A stretch of 64,000 nucleotides of DNA, taken from Verrucomicrobiales bacterium (GTDB lineage Bacteria > Verrucomicrobiota > Verrucomicrobiia > Verrucomicrobiales > DEV007). This document shows positions 17,655 to 26,890 of this stretch, one piece after another (positions within the stretch are counted from its first letter, which is position 1; each line of letters begins with the position of its first letter). The notes below the pieces were generated by a model that worked only from the letters and a program-made list of their open reading frames with translations, was not told the DNA's origin and searched no databases. The translations under genes were made by a program, and so were the position numbers. Location of the stretch: positions 310,001 to 374,000 of the forward strand of contig JARGPJ010000005.1 of the NCBI GenBank assembly GCA_029212615.1. Direction: 5' to 3'.

Positions 17655-19610
17655 ATGAATTCTGAACTTTCCACCCAACTCGACACGGCCCTTTCGGCCG
17701 GCGATCTTCTTCAAAGCAGCTTTGACAACATTCGGGAACTTCTGGTCAGTTCGGAAAACCCTGTCTACGAAAGTTCGATCAGCGAGCTGGCAGCCGCGGG
17801 AGAGTGGTCCGAGTTAAACAACCGCTTTTTCAAAAAGCTCGCCTTTGGAACGGGAGGCCTCCGCGGCCGCTCTATTGGAGAAATCGTCACCGCAGCCGAA
17901 CGTGGCAGCGCCGGACCGGATGAGCGCCCTGAGCATCCCTGTGTCGGAACGAGTTCGCTGAATTTTTATAACATCACCCGCGCCACCCTCGGCCTTGTCC
18001 GCCATTTAAAAAAATCATTCACAGGGGAAGGAAAACCGTCACTGGCACTCGCTCGCGACACCCGCTATTTCGGCAAAGCCTTCGCAGAGTGCGTCACGAA
18101 AGTGGCCGTTGAAAACGGCGTTGATGTCTACATTTTTCCGGTTCCCCGCTCGACCCCGCATCTCAGTTTTGCGGTGCGCCACCTTGGAACCACTTCAGGG
18201 ATCGTCCTCACTGCGAGTCACAACCCCCCGCACGACAACGGATACAAAGTCTACGGGAACGATGGCGCACAAATCGTTGAGCCCGAGGCCAGCCAGATTA
18301 TCGCCGAAGTGAATGCCGTAAAAGGCGAAACCTATGACGTCCTTCCTGCGGATGAGCAGGGACAGGTGACGGAATTAGGCGGGGACATGGACGAGGCCTA
18401 TATGGCACGCCTCGAGTCTCTCCTTCTTGATCCGGAAATGGTGCAATCCCAGAGTGATCTGAAAATTGTCTTCACGAACATTCATGGAACCGGCGGAACA
18501 ATCGCCCCGCAAATGCTGCGACGTCTTGGCTTTCACTGCGACACTGTTGCCGCACAGGACACAGAAGACGGCGCTTTCCCCACCGTAAAATCACCCAACC
18601 CGGAAAATGCCGACGCCCTCCAGATGGGGATCGATCAGGCAGAGGAGAGCGGAGCAGACATCGTCATTGGAACAGATCCTGACTGTGACCGCATGGGGGT
18701 TGTCGTTCGCAACGGAGAAGGACAAATGACTCTCCTGACCGGCAACCAGATCGGATCGCTCATGGCTTACTACCGACTCCTTAAATTCACCGAGAAAGGA
18801 ATTGTGAATGACAGCAATCGGGACCACGCCATTGTTGTAAAAACCTTCGTCACGACCGAGCTTCAAACGGCCATCGCCACCGCCTTCAAAATTGGAGTCG
18901 TCAACACCCTGACAGGATTCAAATACATCGGCGCCAAGCTTCGCAAATACGAATCTGAAATCCCCGCCGACCTTCGTTCCGACTATCGAAACCTCTCCGA
19001 TGAAGCTTCCCGCGACCTGAGACTCGCTCATTCAAAATTTTTCATCTTTGGCGGCGAAGAAAGCTACGGCTACCTGGGCGCTGATTTCCTCCGGGATAAG
19101 GACGGCAACGGTGCCGTCGTCATGTTCGCCGAGGTCGCCGCCTACGCAAAATCGCGGGGAATCACCCCCGTCGAACTGCTTGATCAACTCTACTGTGAAC
19201 ACGGTGTCTATCTTGAAGGCCAGCATGCGGAGACCCTTGCCGGAGCAGACGGAGCTGCCCAAATTCAAAGTCTGGCACAAAGTTACATCGATTCACCTCC
19301 TTCGGAAATCGACGGCTCCAAAGTGACGCGTGTTCGTGACTTTGCCAACGAAGACCACATTGACGAGGAAGGTGACCTCATTCCAAAAGAGAAGATGATC
19401 TTTGTCGACCTCGACGACGGCAGAGCATTTGCGGTGCGCCCTTCTGGAACCGAGCCGAAAATCAAGTACTACATCTATTACCGTCCCGGAGCAGGTCACG
19501 ATGGGGTTCTTATTCAAGAGCAACTGGAATCAGCAAAAGCAGTCGCGCAGGAGTCATTTGACTCCTTGAAAGCAGCCATCGTCGCTGACATGAAGTCACG
19601 CCTTGGATGA
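17655..19610 (+). CDS. phosphoglucomutase/phosphomannomutase family enzyme
   Basis: A 651-residue alpha-D-phosphohexomutase that interconverts hexose 1- and 6-phosphates. Active-site Ser lies in TASHNPPHDNGYKVY, the Mg-binding loop is GTDPDCDRMG, the sugar-binding loop is GGEESYGYL and the phosphate-binding loop is RPSGTEPKIKYY. The N-terminal section FGTGGLRGRSIGEI is typical of the longer PGM2-like enzymes. The frame is open to 17391, but the ATG at 17655 has a good site upstream (AGGATGGG, spacing about 7) and gives a normal protein. Its stop overlaps the lnt start (ATGA at 19607-19610). Confidence 0.93.
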   Translation: MNSELSTQLDTALSAGDLLQSSFDNIRELLVSSENPVYESSISELAAAGEWSELNNRFFKKLAFGTGGLRGRSIGEIVTAAERGSAGPDERPEHPCVGTSSLNFYNITRATLGLVRHLKKSFTGEGKPSLALARDTRYFGKAFAECVTKVAVENGVDVYIFPVPRSTPHLSFAVRHLGTTSGIVLTASHNPPHDNGYKVYGNDGAQIVEPEASQIIAEVNAVKGETYDVLPADEQGQVTELGGDMDEAYMARLESLLLDPEMVQSQSDLKIVFTNIHGTGGTIAPQMLRRLGFHCDTVAAQDTEDGAFPTVKSPNPENADALQMGIDQAEESGADIVIGTDPDCDRMGVVVRNGEGQMTLLTGNQIGSLMAYYRLLKFTEKGIVNDSNRDHAIVVKTFVTTELQTAIATAFKIGVVNTLTGFKYIGAKLRKYESEIPADLRSDYRNLSDEASRDLRLAHSKFFIFGGEESYGYLGADFLRDKDGNGAVVMFAEVAAYAKSRGITPVELLDQLYCEHGVYLEGQHAETLAGADGAAQIQSLAQSYIDSPPSEIDGSKVTRVRDFANEDHIDEEGDLIPKEKMIFVDLDDGRAFAVRPSGTEPKIKYYIYYRPGAGHDGVLIQEQLESAKAVAQESFDSLKAAIVADMKSRLG

Positions 19611-21301
19611 AGTCGTCCTTTACGACTTTCTGGCCCTGGCTCGCGGCGGCCCTGAGCGGCGTCCTCCTTGCCCTTTGCTACCCTCCCTTTGACGCGGGAG
19701 GGTTCGTCTGGATTTGGCAGGGACCCCTCCTCACGGCACTCTGGTTCGCTAAACCCGAAACAGCTCGGTGGAAACACGGGATGCAACTCGGTTTTGTCAG
19801 CGGGTTCGCCTTTTTTCTCATCAGCATCTCCTGGCTGACCGAGGTTTCCCGCGTTGCCGGAACGGTCTGGGCGGGCATCGGAGCCCTCCTCAGCCTGTCA
19901 TTTTACCTCGCTTTCTATTTTGCCGCTTTCGGTGCTTTTGCCGCAACGGCAGGGAGATGGATCATCAGAAAACCTGACAAAAGTAAAAAGGATCTTTTCG
20001 GGCAGTCGATCGATGTCCTTAAGGTCGCTTTTCTCAACGGGGCGGCCTGGTGTGGACTGGAATGGCTTCGCGGAATTCTTTTCACCGGATTCGGATGGAA
20101 TGGTCTCGGCGTGGCGCTCAAAGATCAGCTTCTCCTTGTCCAGTTCGCCGATGTCATTGGGATTACCGGTTATGGTTTCGTCCTTATGTTCGCCGGCATC
20201 ATTACCTATGCGACACTGGTTCGCCTGGTGCTTGAAGTGAAAGAGCGAAAACGCCTCAGACCACATCTCGATTTTGCCCTGGGTGTCGCGATGATCATCG
20301 GACTTTTTCTTTATGGCATTCCAAAGGTTTCGGTCGCGCCGAAGGAATCGATCAACATTCAGGCGCGAATCATGCAATTAAACATTCCGCTCGAAGACAA
20401 GTGGTCTGAAGATATCAAGCTGCGCCAGAAAATCATTTTCGATTACCGCGACCTCACCCGAACCTTCACCGAGTTGGCACCGCACGATCTCGTGCTCTGG
20501 CCGGAGACCGCAATTCCGGGGCACTTCAGTTTTCCGTGGGTTCAAAAATACTTCAACGATCACGTCCTGAAGGGAGATGATTTCTACCTCCTCACCGGCC
20601 TTGAGGACAGCACCCTTCAGGGAGACAAGGTCTTTAACACGATCACCCTGATGCAGGGCAGCACTGAGACCTATCAGATGCACCGGAAAATCCATCTTGT
20701 CCCTCTCGGGGAGTACATTCCTTTCCGAAACAGTTTTCCGCTCCTCAAATGGATCGCCGGCAGCATTATCGAAACTGACTTCACTCCGGGCGATTCCTAT
20801 GAGCCTCTCGAGATTGAAAAAGAAGGTCAGCGCATTGAGATCCTTCCCCTGATCTGTTTCGAAGACACCGTCCCGCGACACGCCCGGAAATTTATTGGTG
20901 AGGGTCCACAGATTTTTGTCAATGTCACCAACGATGGCTGGTTCTACGAGAGCGCACAGCCGACGCAACATTTCTACAATGCCATCTTCCGGTGCATTGA
21001 GTTTCGTCGCCCCATGATCCGGGCGGCAAATACCGGGGTTAGCGGATTCATCGACACGAGAGGCAGCACCTTTGACCGCCACGGACACACCGATGATTTC
21101 CCGCGTATTATTCAGGATGAAGTATCCGGCTCGACCTACATTCGGGGAAGCCTGCCGGGGCGGGTTGAAGTGGACCTCAATCCGCCCATCACTCTCTACG
21201 CCAGATTCGGTGATACCTTCTCCATCGCCCTCGGAATAGTCGCCCTCGGGTTCGCTCTCCTCAGCTTCCTGAGATCGAGAAAGCAAATGACGACATTATA
21301 G
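19607..21301 (+). CDS. lnt: apolipoprotein N-acyltransferase
   Basis: Lnt adds the third acyl chain to lipoproteins in the inner membrane. The 564-residue protein starts with six or so TM helices (residues about 7-235), followed by the nitrilase-type periplasmic domain with catalytic Glu in LWPETAIPG, Lys in HRKIHLVPLGEYIPFR and Cys in LPLICFEDT; a final TM helix lies at about 535-555. All three catalytic residues are present. It is translationally coupled to the phosphoglucomutase gene. The window holds several lipoprotein genes (the SCO pair) that need it. Confidence 0.93.
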   Translation: MKSSFTTFWPWLAAALSGVLLALCYPPFDAGGFVWIWQGPLLTALWFAKPETARWKHGMQLGFVSGFAFFLISISWLTEVSRVAGTVWAGIGALLSLSFYLAFYFAAFGAFAATAGRWIIRKPDKSKKDLFGQSIDVLKVAFLNGAAWCGLEWLRGILFTGFGWNGLGVALKDQLLLVQFADVIGITGYGFVLMFAGIITYATLVRLVLEVKERKRLRPHLDFALGVAMIIGLFLYGIPKVSVAPKESINIQARIMQLNIPLEDKWSEDIKLRQKIIFDYRDLTRTFTELAPHDLVLWPETAIPGHFSFPWVQKYFNDHVLKGDDFYLLTGLEDSTLQGDKVFNTITLMQGSTETYQMHRKIHLVPLGEYIPFRNSFPLLKWIAGSIIETDFTPGDSYEPLEIEKEGQRIEILPLICFEDTVPRHARKFIGEGPQIFVNVTNDGWFYESAQPTQHFYNAIFRCIEFRRPMIRAANTGVSGFIDTRGSTFDRHGHTDDFPRIIQDEVSGSTYIRGSLPGRVEVDLNPPITLYARFGDTFSIALGIVALGFALLSFLRSRKQMTTL

Positions 21302-21477
21302 ACCGGGTCGTTTTCTCTCGAAGCTTTCAAAACGCGGCAACCCTGACGATCGAAGAAATTCATCTCTTTGAAATTTAGACAAGTTTCCTTGTCGACCTAT
21401 GCGTCTCAGGTCGTATTCTGGGTAGCGAAAAGACGCCCCCTTGTCATCGGCGTCATCACGACGAAAGTTTGATCATA

Positions 21478-22008
21478 ATGAAAATCTTTACCACTATCCT
21501 ACTTATCGCTTCTTCGGTCGTTCTTCACTCCAAAGCCGACGAGAAAGATACCCTGATCGTAAGCGAGTTCACTTTTGAGTTCGGAGAGCCGTGGATCAGG
21601 CAGCAGGTCACGAGTCCGATGCGGGCAGGTCAGCTCACCTACGACCATGAAACGCTCGATGATGTCGATGTTGTCATCTACTATTTCGGTGAGGGCCAGG
21701 GAGGCGGAGCTCAGGCAAACATCGACCGGTGGATCGGCCAGTTTGATGGAACTCCGGAATCAACGACTGAAGAGAAAAAGGTCGGCGACCGCTCCCTTAC
21801 TTTTCTCACGGCCAAAGGAACCTACATGGAATCTTCCGGTGGCCCCTTCTCCGGCAACAAGACCCCGAGACCGGACTACACGATGCTTGCCGCCATTCTC
21901 CCCAGCGAGAAAGGTGCTGTCTTTTTAAAACTGACCGGACCTGACGCCTCCGTCGAAGCGATGAAGGAAGACTTCATCAAATTCGCTGAAAGCCCGTTCA
22001 GCGAGTGA
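21478..22008 (+). CDS. secreted protein of unknown function
   Basis: A 176-residue protein with a clear signal peptide (MKIFTTILLIASSVVLHSKA) and a soluble domain with DVVIYYFGEGQGGGAQANI and RWIGQFDG in the middle and AAILPSEKGAVFLKLTGPDAS near the end. I recognise this as a pattern that recurs in secreted proteins of Planctomycetota and Verrucomicrobiota, without a known role. The frame is open to a TTG at 21469; the ATG at 21478 is the better start. A terminator follows at once. Confidence 0.78.
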   Translation: MKIFTTILLIASSVVLHSKADEKDTLIVSEFTFEFGEPWIRQQVTSPMRAGQLTYDHETLDDVDVVIYYFGEGQGGGAQANIDRWIGQFDGTPESTTEEKKVGDRSLTFLTAKGTYMESSGGPFSGNKTPRPDYTMLAAILPSEKGAVFLKLTGPDASVEAMKEDFIKFAESPFSE

Positions 22009-22027
22009 GCTGAAGAATTTCCCGAAG

Positions 22028-22054
22028 AGGCCGGGCTCACCCCCCGGCCTTTTT
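22028..22054 (+). terminator. Rho-independent terminator
   Basis: A perfect 8-bp GC-rich stem (AGGCCGGG / CCCGGCCT) with a 7-nt loop is followed by a T-run (TTTTT). It ends the rightward secreted-protein gene and overlaps the 3' end of the convergent LysR gene, whose last codons it forms. Confidence 0.85.
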
Positions 22055-22927
22055 CGTTTTTAGAATTTCGATCATTTCCCGCATCGCCGGGGTGATTGCC
22101 TTGGTGCGGCGCCGGACGATCCCCAGAGGCCGCCAGATGAATTTTCCGTTGATCGCGACCTGCGCCAGCGTTTTGTTCTCCACCTCAATCCTAACGCTTT
22201 CACTGGGCACAATCGAAATGGCATTTTCGATGAGAACGCCACGTTTCACGGTTTCGATATTATCAAACTCGACAACCTCTTTCACTTGAATACCTGCCTG
22301 ACCAAACATTCCATCAATCGCTTTTCGCGTCGGTAGATCCGGTTCGAAAGAGATAAAGCGCTCTCCCTCGATCGCCTTCAGATCAAGTGAGGACTTCCTC
22401 GCAAGCGGGTGTCCCGGTGGACAAATGATAACAAGTCGGTCTTTCCAGGCCGGCTCAATTTCAACGCCTTTGCGCTCCTGCGGATACGCCACCAGTCCCA
22501 GGTCAGCCAGATTATCCGAGACATCGGCATACACTTGACCGGAGCGACGGTACTGAACCTGTAGATCGACCTCGGGAAATCGTTGGCGAAATTCATCCAG
22601 GTAGGGAGGCAACTCATGAAATCCGATACTGTATACCGTCGCAACGACAAGACGCCCCGCCACGACGTCGCGCATTTCACTGAGTTCATCCTCAATTGAG
22701 CGATAGGAATCAAGAATACTTCTCGCAGCGCGCAGGAATGCCTCCCCTTCCGGTGTCACCGAAAAATTGCGTCGTCCGCGCTCTACGAGGGTCACACCAA
22801 ACCGGTCTTCCAGTGCCTTGATCTGCTGACTGACCGCACTCTGACTGATCTTATTTCGTTCCGCCGCTTCCGAGAAACTGGTCGTCTCAACGAGGTCGCA
22901 AAATACCTGGAAGGTTTCTATGTGCAT
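22037..22927 (-). CDS. LysR-family transcriptional regulator
   Basis: A 296-residue LysR regulator. The N-terminal winged helix-turn-helix is clear (FSEAAERNKISQSAVSQQIK, followed by ALEDRFGVTLVERG), and residues about 90-290 form the LysR substrate-binding domain. No ligand can be named; the effector domain resembles CysB/Cbl-type members only in general layout. It is divergent from the propeller-protein gene, separated by about 150 bp, and may control it. Confidence 0.92.
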   Translation of the reverse strand: MHIETFQVFCDLVETTSFSEAAERNKISQSAVSQQIKALEDRFGVTLVERGRRNFSVTPEGEAFLRAARSILDSYRSIEDELSEMRDVVAGRLVVATVYSIGFHELPPYLDEFRQRFPEVDLQVQYRRSGQVYADVSDNLADLGLVAYPQERKGVEIEPAWKDRLVIICPPGHPLARKSSLDLKAIEGERFISFEPDLPTRKAIDGMFGQAGIQVKEVVEFDNIETVKRGVLIENAISIVPSESVRIEVENKTLAQVAINGKFIWRPLGIVRRRTKAITPAMREMIEILKTKKAGG

Positions 22928-23074
22928 TTAATTCTTACCCGCTACGATTTCAAAACCGCGTATCACACCGCCTTTATACTCCGTATTTGCGACGGGGCAA
23001 CCGCACCAATTCAAGTTGCCTTCTCCCCACATATCGACATGGTTTCATTTGCAATCAATCATCGACACCGGAAA

Positions 23075-24328
23075 ATGCTTCGATCAATCCTCCTCCCCTT
23101 CGCTGCCATTCTCGCCTTTCTTCCGTTTGAAGCAGCAACACAGGAGTGGCCAAGGTTTCGCGGAGAGGACGGAAAAGGAATCGGAGAACTCACGAACTTT
23201 CCGGCGGTTTTCACGCAGGCCGCCTATTGTTGGGCGCATAAACTCGATGGTGTCGGCCACTCTTCCCCCGTGACCTGGGGAGAGAAGATTTTTCTCACCA
23301 TCTCAAGTGAAGACGGGAATGATCGCCGCCTGTCCTGTTTCGACGGGAACACCGGCAAGCGTCTCTGGAGTTGGTCGGAACCGGCCGAACAGCACAACCT
23401 GCATAAACACAACAATTTTGCCTCATCGACTCCGGTAGCAAACGCAGATGGAATTTTTGCGGTGTGGGGATCTGGAGAAAAAACGAAAGCGGTTGCGCTC
23501 AATCATGACGGTAAACTCCTGTGGGAACGGGAGTGGCCATCCTTTTCGTCCGATCATGGGTTCGGAGCCTCCCCTGTCATTTCCGCCAACACCCTGATTC
23601 TTCATACTGACTCGGTCGCTACGAAAAAGAGCCGGGTCATTGGTCTCGATCCTGAAACGGGTGAGACGATCTGGGAAGTTGAACGTAAAACCTCAGGTGA
23701 AGATGAGAAACACCTCACGGCCTATAACACCCCGGCTACAATCAAAACAGAAGGTCAGGAGATCGTCGTTGTTTTCCAGACAAATGACGGCTGGAAAGGT
23801 CTCAACCCCGCAACCGGTGAAATAATCTGGGCCTATGACGGCGATTACACCATGCGCAGTGTCGGATCCATCGCAGTCGGCGAAGGAATTCTGTTTGCTA
23901 CCGTCGGATCCGGAGGAAATGGAAAAAAGGCGACTGCGCTGAGACCCTCCCTCAACAGTGATCCCGAAGTGGTCTATGAACTCGGGATCTCAGACGGCCT
24001 CGGGTATGTTCCGACACCATTGATTCACGACGGTCTTCTCTATCTTTGGAGCGACGGTGGTGTCCTCACGTGCCGGGATGCCTTAACCGGCGCAGAAGTT
24101 TATCGTGAGCGAATCGGGGGGAACTTCTTCAGTTCGCCTATCATTGCCGACGATAAGATTTTCTGTGGCAGCAGAGACGGGGAGTTTATTGCTGTTAAGG
24201 TCGGGCCAACGTTTGAGATCCTCGGCAGATCAAGACTCAGCAGCGGAATGAACGCCACTCCGGCCGTCTCAAACAACCGGCTTTACATCCGCACCGATAC
24301 ACACCTCATTTGTATCAAAGGAAATTGA
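23075..24328 (+). CDS. secreted PQQ-binding-like beta-propeller protein
   Basis: About 417 residues with a signal peptide (MLRSILLPFAAILAFLPF) and a PQQ-like propeller. The mature protein begins QEWPRFRGEDGKGIGE, the usual WPxFRGPxGxG start of secreted propeller proteins in Planctomycetota and Verrucomicrobiota. Propeller blade motifs recur (GNTGKRLWSW, DPETGETIWEV, NPATGEIIWAYDG, DALTGAEVYRER). Catalytic dehydrogenase motifs are absent, so an enzyme role is unlikely. The frame is open to 22922, but the upstream part is not protein-like; ATG at 23039 is a less likely alternative. panC follows after 4 bp. Confidence 0.85.
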   Translation: MLRSILLPFAAILAFLPFEAATQEWPRFRGEDGKGIGELTNFPAVFTQAAYCWAHKLDGVGHSSPVTWGEKIFLTISSEDGNDRRLSCFDGNTGKRLWSWSEPAEQHNLHKHNNFASSTPVANADGIFAVWGSGEKTKAVALNHDGKLLWEREWPSFSSDHGFGASPVISANTLILHTDSVATKKSRVIGLDPETGETIWEVERKTSGEDEKHLTAYNTPATIKTEGQEIVVVFQTNDGWKGLNPATGEIIWAYDGDYTMRSVGSIAVGEGILFATVGSGGNGKKATALRPSLNSDPEVVYELGISDGLGYVPTPLIHDGLLYLWSDGGVLTCRDALTGAEVYRERIGGNFFSSPIIADDKIFCGSRDGEFIAVKVGPTFEILGRSRLSSGMNATPAVSNNRLYIRTDTHLICIKGN

Positions 24329-24332
24329 ATCA

Positions 24333-25193
24333 ATGGTAGTGCTGAAAACGAGGGAGGAACTCAGACGCTGGGTGAAACTGAATCAGAACAGGGAGCGAGT
24401 CCTTGTTCCCACGATGGGGGCGCTCCACCGGGGACATACCAGCCTCTTTGATGAAGGGGTTAAAGCCGCGGGCGGGGAAGGTGACGTGCTGGCCACCATC
24501 TTCGTGAACCCGACCCAGTTCGGACCCAATGAAGACTTTGATGCCTATCCCCGGCACTTCGAAGAAGACCTCGAAAAATGCGAAAATCACGGGGTAACCG
24601 CCGTCTTTGCTCCATCCAGTGCCGAGATGTATGAAGAGAACGCCTCTATTTCAGTAACCGAATCAAGCCTCTCCAAACATCTGTGCGGGGCAAGCCGGCC
24701 GGGTCATTTCGACGGGGTCTGCCTCGTCGTGTCGAAGCTCTTTCTCCTCACCCAACCTGACGCCGCCGTCTTCGGTGAAAAAGACTTTCAACAACTCGCC
24801 ATTATCCGCCGGCTCGTCAGGGATCTGAATTTCCCGATCAAGATCATTAGTGGAAAGACAGTCAGAGAGAAAGACGGGCTCGCTTTGAGCTCCCGAAATG
24901 CCTACTTATCGGACAAGGACCGGGCCGAGGCACCCGTCATCCACGCAGCCCTCAAGGCCGCAGCAAACTCCATCGGGGACGGCTCGCTCACCAGCCCTGA
25001 GGAAGTAATCACCCAACTGTCGACGCAGATCAACCGGGCTTCGGGAGCTGAGATCGATTACCTTGCAGTCGTCGATGCAGACACGCTTGAAGCTGTCGCA
25101 AGCTTCGGTCAAAACCCGATTCGAATTCTCGCGGCGGTTCACTTCGGAAAGACCAGGCTGATCGATAATATAGGCGTGATCGGTGCGGACTAA
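24333..25193 (+). CDS. panC: pantothenate synthetase
   Basis: PanC joins pantoate and beta-alanine with ATP to make pantothenate for CoA. The 286-residue protein has the nucleotidyltransferase motif PTMGALHRGHTSL with HxGH, the segment FVNPTQFGPNEDF, GEKDFQQLAIIRRLVRDL, and the KMSKS-like DGLALSSRNAYL. Length and motifs are normal. Its start is 4 bp after the stop of the propeller gene; panB and panD are not in the window. Confidence 0.96.
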   Translation: MVVLKTREELRRWVKLNQNRERVLVPTMGALHRGHTSLFDEGVKAAGGEGDVLATIFVNPTQFGPNEDFDAYPRHFEEDLEKCENHGVTAVFAPSSAEMYEENASISVTESSLSKHLCGASRPGHFDGVCLVVSKLFLLTQPDAAVFGEKDFQQLAIIRRLVRDLNFPIKIISGKTVREKDGLALSSRNAYLSDKDRAEAPVIHAALKAAANSIGDGSLTSPEEVITQLSTQINRASGAEIDYLAVVDADTLEAVASFGQNPIRILAAVHFGKTRLIDNIGVIGAD

Positions 25194-25290
25194 AGCTTGC
25201 ACCTTCCCACCGCTCGGGGATACGCTCCTCTTTTTCCATTGAGCCGGAAATTATACTCTTCCAGTCAGCGAACACAGTAATCATCCCCCC

Positions 25291-26889
25291 GTGAAACATT
25301 TCGACTTCATCGTAGTAGGCAGTGGAATCTCAGGTCTGAGCTTTGCGCTCCGTGCTGCAGAGTATGGAACCGTTGCTATCATCACGAAACAGGAGGCCTC
25401 AGAGACGAACACGGCCTGGGCCCAGGGGGGCATCGCCTGCGTGCAAAGCGAAGAAGATTCCATAGACCAACATGTCGCGGACACTCTTGACGCAGGGGCC
25501 GGGCTTTGCCCCGAGCCGGTCGTGAGGGAAATTGTCAGCAAAGGTCCGGCGGCCATTGAGGAATTGATTGATTGGGGCGTCGAGTTCGATCAGCACGAGG
25601 ACAAATCCGGCGAAACCACCGTTGCCCTGGGAAGAGAAGGTGGTCACACGCAACGACGAGTCCTTCATCATAAAGACACGACCGGTCGTGAAATCGAAAC
25701 CAAGTTGCTGGCGGCCGCCCGGGCGAATGATCGAATTAAATTCTTCGAACACCATTTTGCGATTGATCTCATCACGACAGCCAAGCTCGCCCTCGCGACG
25801 CCGCCCCGCTGCGTCGGCGTCTATGCTCTCGACGAAGCCTCAGGCGATATCCTGACATTACGCTCTGACCGTGTTCTCCTCTGCACCGGGGGCAGCGGTA
25901 AAGTCTACCTCTACACAACCAACCCGGACGTCGCGACCGGAGACGGCGTGGCGATCGCGTGGCGTGCCGGATGCGAGATTTCGAATATGGAGTTTGTGCA
26001 GTTTCATCCGACCTGCCTCTACCATCATGAACTGAAATCGTTCCTCATTACCGAGGCGATGCGGGGGGAAGGGGCGGAATTGATCGACAAAAAAGGACGC
26101 CGATTCATGACCGAGTATGACCCGAGAGGGTCGCTTGCTCCCCGCGATATCGTTGCCCGCGCCATAGACCGGGAGATCAAGAAAACAGGGGAGCCCTGTG
26201 TCTTTCTGGACATCACGCACAAACCCGCAGACTACATCAAAAGCAGGTTTCCCAATATCTACGAAACCTGCCTCACGGTTGACATCGACATCACCAAAAT
26301 GCCGATTCCGGTCGTCCCGGCCGCTCACTATCAGTGCGGAGGGGTGAAAACTGACGTTAATGGAGCGACGTCAATGAAAGGGCTATGGGCCGTGGGAGAG
26401 GTCGCCTGCACGGGACTTCACGGTGCAAACCGGCTTGCCAGCAACTCACTTCTCGAAGGTGTTGTCGTCTCAAAGGCAGCCTTGCTGGACTCATTGAAAA
26501 AGGCACCACTCAATCAACCGGTCGAGTCACTCGATGTCCCGGAATGGGAATCCGGAGATGTTACCGACGTTGATGAATTGGTCGTTATCTATCACAACTG
26601 GGATGAAATCCGCCGGCTCATGTGGGATTATGTTTCGATCGTCAGAACAACTAAACGACTGCAGCGCGCCGCAACACGCCTTCACAATCTCCAACGTGAA
26701 GTTCAGGAATTCTATTGGAACTTTCGGGTCACCAGTGAGCTTCTTGAACTCCGGAACCTCGTCGAGGTCGCCGCTCTCATCGTGGATTCAGCAGCCCGTC
26801 GGAAAGAGAGCCGTGGACTTCACTATACACTCGACCACCCTGAGAAAGACGACGGGGACTGGGCACACGACACCGTGATTAAAAAGTGA
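25291..26889 (+). CDS. nadB: L-aspartate oxidase
   Basis: NadB oxidises L-aspartate to iminoaspartate in de novo NAD synthesis. The 532-residue flavoprotein has an N-terminal FAD-binding motif VVGSGISGLSFALRAAE, the active-site loop GREGGHTQRRVLH, FVQFHPTCLY, the segment VPAAHYQCGGVKTD, and LHGANRLASNSLLEGVV. The start codon is GTG (25291). nadA and nadC are not nearby. Its stop lies 1 bp from the stop of the convergent glycosyltransferase gene. Confidence 0.96.
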   Translation: MKHFDFIVVGSGISGLSFALRAAEYGTVAIITKQEASETNTAWAQGGIACVQSEEDSIDQHVADTLDAGAGLCPEPVVREIVSKGPAAIEELIDWGVEFDQHEDKSGETTVALGREGGHTQRRVLHHKDTTGREIETKLLAAARANDRIKFFEHHFAIDLITTAKLALATPPRCVGVYALDEASGDILTLRSDRVLLCTGGSGKVYLYTTNPDVATGDGVAIAWRAGCEISNMEFVQFHPTCLYHHELKSFLITEAMRGEGAELIDKKGRRFMTEYDPRGSLAPRDIVARAIDREIKKTGEPCVFLDITHKPADYIKSRFPNIYETCLTVDIDITKMPIPVVPAAHYQCGGVKTDVNGATSMKGLWAVGEVACTGLHGANRLASNSLLEGVVVSKAALLDSLKKAPLNQPVESLDVPEWESGDVTDVDELVVIYHNWDEIRRLMWDYVSIVRTTKRLQRAATRLHNLQREVQEFYWNFRVTSELLELRNLVEVAALIVDSAARRKESRGLHYTLDHPEKDDGDWAHDTVIKK

Positions 26890-26890
26890 C

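Noticed and set aside
20378..21286. Minus-strand frame of 302 codons opposite lnt
   Set aside because: Antisense to the catalytic domain of Lnt, whose active-site residues are intact; no own motif or start signal.
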